Origin: Streptomyces sp. NBC_01142
Lineage (GTDB): Bacteria; Actinomycetota; Actinomycetes; Streptomycetales; Streptomycetaceae
Assembly: GCF_026341125.1 (NCBI RefSeq)
Contig: NZ_JAPEOR010000001.1
Span: forward strand, 3,658,001 to 3,722,000
Reading direction: 5' to 3'
DNA length: 64,000 nucleotides
Made by a program: the position numbers and the translations under genes. The notes under the pieces are model-generated. The model saw only the letters and a list, made by a program, of their open reading frames with translations, was not told where the DNA came from and ran no database searches. Shown one piece after another: positions 60,865-64,000 of this stretch (within the stretch, counting starts at the first letter, position 1; each line of letters begins with the position of its first letter).

Positions 60865-61809
60865 TTATGCGGGTATCGCGCGTTGCTGTCGATAGGTGAG
60901 CGGGCTGACGCCGTAGTCACGCTTGAAGGCGGTGCTGAAGGTGAACGGGCTGGTGTAGCCGACCTGGGCGGCCACGCGGAAGATTGGCACGTTGTCTTGT
61001 CGCAGTTGGTCGGCGGCGAGGGCCAGGCGCCAGGAGGTGAGGTAGGCCATGGGCGTTTCGCCTACGGAGGCTACGAACCTGCGGGAGAAACCGGCGCGGG
61101 ACATCCCGACTTGCTTGGCCAGGGATGCGACGGTCCAGGGTTGGGCGGTCTGGTCGTGCATCAGGTCCAGTGCGGCGCCGACGATCGGGTCTGTGCCGGC
61201 GCGGAGCCATCCGGGCGGGTCAGCGTCCGGGGAGTTGGCCCAATGGCGTATCGCGGTGACCGTGAGGCCGTCCAGCAGCCGGTCCAGCAGGCTGGCCTGA
61301 CCGATTCCCTCGCCGTGGATCTCCTCAGCAAGGACGTCGATGAGTCCGGGGCGGTGGTCGGCGGCCCGCATCAGCAAGGCCGGCGGTAGCGCTCCGAGGA
61401 GTCGGGAACCGATCTCGCTGACACTCTGGTAGGTACCGACGAGCATGGCGTCGCGGCCCCTCGCGGCGTTCCCCCAGGTGCGTACCCCCCGATGAGTGGG
61501 AAGCTCCAGGTTCGCGCCGGCCGGTGTCTCGCACCGGCCGCCGGGGTGGATTACGGCCTGCGGTGGGCGGGCCATCGCGTCGGCGAACAGGTACGGGTCG
61601 GGTCGGGCGATCAGCAGCAGGTCACCCGCGCACAACTGCACCGGGTCGCCTGTGTCGGGTATGTAGCAGGCCGATCCGGCTGTCATCGCTACCACGGACA
61701 GTGGTGCCTCGTCCTGCACCCGCACGGCCCAGGGCGGTGTCATCGTCACCCGGAGCAGGAAGGCGCCCTGTGCGCGTGGGGCGTCCAGCAGGGCGGTCAG
61801 CGGATCCAT
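60865..61809 (-). CDS. AraC-family regulator with cupin domain
   Basis: This 314-residue protein starts MDPLTALLDAPRAQGAFLLR and has an N-terminal cupin-type ligand domain (AGDLLLIARPDPYLF). A C-terminal AraC DNA-binding domain follows (VASLAKQVGMSRAGFSRRF, then FRVAAQVGYTSPFTFSTAFKRDYG). Regulators of this cupin type often control a neighbouring oxidoreductase or membrane gene, here the divergent DUF1772 gene 182 bp away. An ATG at 61833 is also in frame, but 61809 matches the family start. Confidence 0.9.
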   Translation of the reverse strand: MDPLTALLDAPRAQGAFLLRVTMTPPWAVRVQDEAPLSVVAMTAGSACYIPDTGDPVQLCAGDLLLIARPDPYLFADAMARPPQAVIHPGGRCETPAGANLELPTHRGVRTWGNAARGRDAMLVGTYQSVSEIGSRLLGALPPALLMRAADHRPGLIDVLAEEIHGEGIGQASLLDRLLDGLTVTAIRHWANSPDADPPGWLRAGTDPIVGAALDLMHDQTAQPWTVASLAKQVGMSRAGFSRRFVASVGETPMAYLTSWRLALAADQLRQDNVPIFRVAAQVGYTSPFTFSTAFKRDYGVSPLTYRQQRAIPA

Positions 61810-61991
61810 GAACCTCACGGTAGACGAATTCACATGGATGTGCGGCTTTCAATCATGGATGGTCTCGCCACATCCTGCTTTTCTGAACGTATGACCACTA
61901 CACCGAACACAGGCGAGTTCGCAGCCTCCGTCCGCCCGTCCGCCGTGTCGGGCCTCTGGAGACGTGAGGAATCCCCGAAGGAGATGTCGTC

Positions 61992-62591
61992 ATGACCGGG
62001 CAGCAGCGCAGCGGGAACAGCGTCTTCAGGACCGTGGTCCTGATCATGGCCACGATGACGACCGGGCTGTTGGCGGGCTTCTTCGTGAACTGGTCGAACA
62101 CGGTCATGCCCGGTCTGAGTAACGTCGATGACCGCACCTTCGTCGCGGCCTTCCGGGCGCTCGACGCAGCGATCACCAACCCGCTGTTCCTCGGTGTGGG
62201 GTTCATGGGCACGCTGCTGTTCACGGGGCTGTCCGTGGCTCTCCATCTCCGCGTGGAGCAGCGGCCGGTGCTGATGTGGGCCGGGGCGGCACTGGTGTGC
62301 TGCCTGGTGGTATACGCGATCACGTTCGGTGTCCATGAGCCCCTCAACGAGAAAATCCGGACGGCCACGGAGCCCGGCAGCAACGCCGATCTCGCTGCGG
62401 TACGCGCCCAGCTCGATGAAACGATGTGGACGGCCTGGAACACCGTGCGGGCTGTCGCGGCAACGATCGGGTTCGGCTGCCTCACCTGGGCACTCGTGAT
62501 CCATCGCGGACTCGGCCAGGCCACCGGCCGACCGACAGAGCGGCCAGCGACCAGTTCGGGCCAGCCACGTTGGGACACCCGCCACCGATAA
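61992..62591 (+). CDS. DUF1772 (anthrone oxygenase-like) membrane protein
   Basis: This 199-residue protein has four membrane helices: MATMTTGLLAGFFVNWSNTV, PLFLGVGFMGTLLFTGLSVA, MWAGAALVCCLVVYAITFGV and VRAVAATIGFGCLTWAL. The VMPGL motif after helix 1 and the VHEPLNEKI loop are typical of DUF1772 proteins. Some fungal relatives are anthrone oxygenases; bacterial ones are uncharacterised. GAAGGAG lies eight bases before the ATG. The divergent AraC regulator probably controls it. Confidence 0.88.
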   Translation: MTGQQRSGNSVFRTVVLIMATMTTGLLAGFFVNWSNTVMPGLSNVDDRTFVAAFRALDAAITNPLFLGVGFMGTLLFTGLSVALHLRVEQRPVLMWAGAALVCCLVVYAITFGVHEPLNEKIRTATEPGSNADLAAVRAQLDETMWTAWNTVRAVAATIGFGCLTWALVIHRGLGQATGRPTERPATSSGQPRWDTRHR

Positions 62592-62831
62592 AACAGACCC
62601 TCATGTTGGTGGTCGGGCGGTCACCCGCAACCGCCCGACAGCCGCTCTCGAGCCACACCACACCCCGATGCCACGCGCCGAAGCGGCGGATCCTGCTGGT
62701 GACCTATGGCGTAGCGGTTGCCAGGTCCAACGGGTCGACATCCCAGCCCCCCCCGCGTCCTCGCCATCGTGGGTGACCTCAAGGAGCAACGCGAAGCCGT
62801 ACGGATGCGCCGGCCCTCGTTGGCGTACGCC

Positions 62832-63400
62832 TCACACAGTGATCAGGCGGAACTCATGCGGCAGATCGCAAGGGAGATTTGGTGAACTCGAGGAGGACCA
62901 GCTCGGAGCATCCTCTTCGTTCGCCCGAGCGGTCGTCTTCGTCGCTGACCGTTTCTTGGGCATCTCGTGGACGGTGGCGTGCTCGCCGGTCTCCCCGCGT
63001 GATGCGCGCGCTGCCTTCACCGACTCGTTCAGCGCTGCCATGAGATCGACCACCGGCGCCCGCGGTGCCTGCTCCTCCACTGCCGGGGCAGGTCGCTTGC
63101 CTTCGAGCTTGGCGCTGATGACCTCCTCGAGGGCCTCGGTGTAGTGGTCGGTGAGGCCACTGAGGTCGTCGGTGGTGAGGGTGGCGGTCAGATCGAGCGC
63201 ACTCTGGAGCTCGTCATCGGGCACGCTCTCTTCCTGCGGAGCAACGGCGGCGGGGGAGCGGACCTCGTCGGCGGCCAGCAGCTGGTGGAGGACGAGGACG
63301 CCGTCTTTCACCCGCAGGAACCCGCGCCGCTCGCGGTCGCGGAGCGAGTACCGGGCGATCGCAGTTTTGGCGTTGTGCTCCAGCGTCCGCTGCGATGCGT
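62832..63400 (-). pseudogene. Ku DNA-end-binding protein, 5'-truncated
   Basis: The frame begins inside the Ku core (TLEHNAKTAIARYSLRDRERRGFLRVKDG) and includes SALDLTATLTTDDL and HYTEALEEVISAKLEGKRP. It ends with the basic streptomycete Ku tail (VVDLMAALNESVKAARASRG, VHEMPKKRSATK). The N-terminal half of the ~300-residue protein is absent and the last residues (SWSSSSSPNLPC) look like read-through into foreign sequence. Intact Ku binds DNA ends in non-homologous end joining with LigD; this copy cannot. Confidence 0.8.
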
Positions 63401-63478
63401 ACCGCCCCCCGGGACAGGTACACACGGGGGATGCGGCAGATTAGGCGGCGGTACGTATCGGACGGACGGTTGGAAGGG

Positions 63479-63970
63479 ATGGCGATGATTCTGGAGCTGC
63501 TGCCGGAGGTGGGAGTTGCCACGCTCAGGCTCGGCATGTCGGCCGACGAGGCGGTCGGTGCCGCGCGCGAACTCGCCTTCGCCCCGTCCGACCCGGACTA
63601 CGGCGACGCGCCTGGACAGGTGCCCTGCGAGCACGGGGAGTCCCGGACGGAGTTCACTCTCGGCTTCACCAAGGGCGCGCTGACCGACATCCATGTGCAC
63701 CGGTTCCGAATCGAGGACGCGGATGTGACGGTCGTCCTCGACGGGCTCGACGTCTTTCGAACTCCCAGCGACGAGCTGCTGGAGCGCCTTGAGGAACGGG
63801 GCTGCGCGGTCGAGCAGAACGATGACGGAGTGGACACCCTTCCCGACCTCAAGGTGATCCTGTCGAACGAGAGCAGCTATGAGTACCCGATGGACGAGGA
63901 GGGGGACCCGATCTACTTCGACTACGCCCTCGTCACCTCGGTGGACTTCCGGGGGCCGCGCGGGGACTGA
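63479..63970 (+). CDS. Unrecognised conserved-looking cytoplasmic protein
   Basis: This protein of 161-163 residues starts at ATG 63479 or 63485; GGAAGGG sits better for the second. It is acidic, with LEVGVATLRLGMSADEAVGAARELA-like text at the start, then HGESRTEFTLGFTKGALTDIHVHRF and a final SSYEYPMDEEGDPIYFDYALVTSVDF. There is no signal peptide or membrane helix. The shape (small, acidic, mixed alpha/beta) is like many immunity-type proteins, but I do not recognise a family and will not assign one. It ends 31 bp before the window edge. Confidence 0.7.
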   Translation: MAMILELLPEVGVATLRLGMSADEAVGAARELAFAPSDPDYGDAPGQVPCEHGESRTEFTLGFTKGALTDIHVHRFRIEDADVTVVLDGLDVFRTPSDELLERLEERGCAVEQNDDGVDTLPDLKVILSNESSYEYPMDEEGDPIYFDYALVTSVDFRGPRGD

Positions 63971-64000
63971 CTCCGGCGTCCGTCGACCGGGCCGGTCGTC

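Overview
The window looks like a chromosomal stretch from Streptomyces or a close relative. GC is very high, GTG starts are frequent, and it carries a mycothiol-type isomerase-family fragment, a Ser/Thr kinase, DUF families typical of streptomycetes, and many secreted or lipid-anchored proteins. It reads as an accessory or arm region. Intact genes, mostly in ones and twos, are separated by decayed transposase pieces (IS5-type, IS21-like, IS630, IS701, ISL3, Tn3), an integrase remnant and a tRNA 3' end, so the background is heavily rearranged. I saw no rRNA, complete tRNA or CRISPR array.

Layout. 1-9.3 kb: tail of a mycothiol-isomerase-fold gene, a spermidine-synthase-like protein, a 5'-truncated methyltransferase, an HTH/Clp-N gene pair between two opposed IS630 relics, a YciI protein, a divergent LysR/EamA-exporter locus whose partner oxidoreductase is broken, and a ruined ferric-reductase-like gene. 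9.4-11.9 kb: tRNA 3' end plus terminator, a Gly-rich RTX secreted protein, and scraps of integrase, response regulator and ankyrin genes. 12-18.6 kb: a lipoprotein operon, a CASTOR/POLLUX-type channel, a broken Tat-signal gene, RNase J and a membrane-anchored protein. 19.5-26.5 kb: conserved hypotheticals, a secreted protein built of three tandem repeats, an AraC regulator with a secreted protein between two helicase-associated-domain scraps, a DUF6193 protein, a lipoprotein and a DUF1737 protein.

26.7-35.7 kb is the most coherent block, all on the minus strand: universal stress protein, transketolase, 6-phosphogluconate dehydrogenase, glucose-6-phosphate dehydrogenase, a beta-phosphoglucomutase-like HAD enzyme and a GH65 disaccharide phosphorylase/hydrolase. 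Several genes overlap or nearly abut. The likely flow is disaccharide to glucose phosphate to oxidative pentose phosphate pathway to NADPH and pentoses.

36.7-40.0 kb holds a small secreted protein upstream of an ABC ATPase and a large FtsX-like permease. 41-50.5 kb has a diiron ferritin-like protein, halves of a Tn3-type transposon around a lipoprotein gene (with a 14-copy octanucleotide repeat), a dihydroorotate-dehydrogenase-like/membrane fusion protein, DUF2625 and YqeY proteins, and a Ser/Thr kinase. 50.5-64 kb has a frameshifted haloacid dehalogenase, an imine-reductase-like enzyme, a PAP2 membrane protein, a DUF1996 protein between 17-bp direct repeats, a divergent FAD-monooxygenase/P450 pair, a divergent AraC/DUF1772 pair, a truncated Ku gene and an unrecognised protein at the right edge.

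All family assignments come from reading motifs and remembered family sequences; no database search was run.
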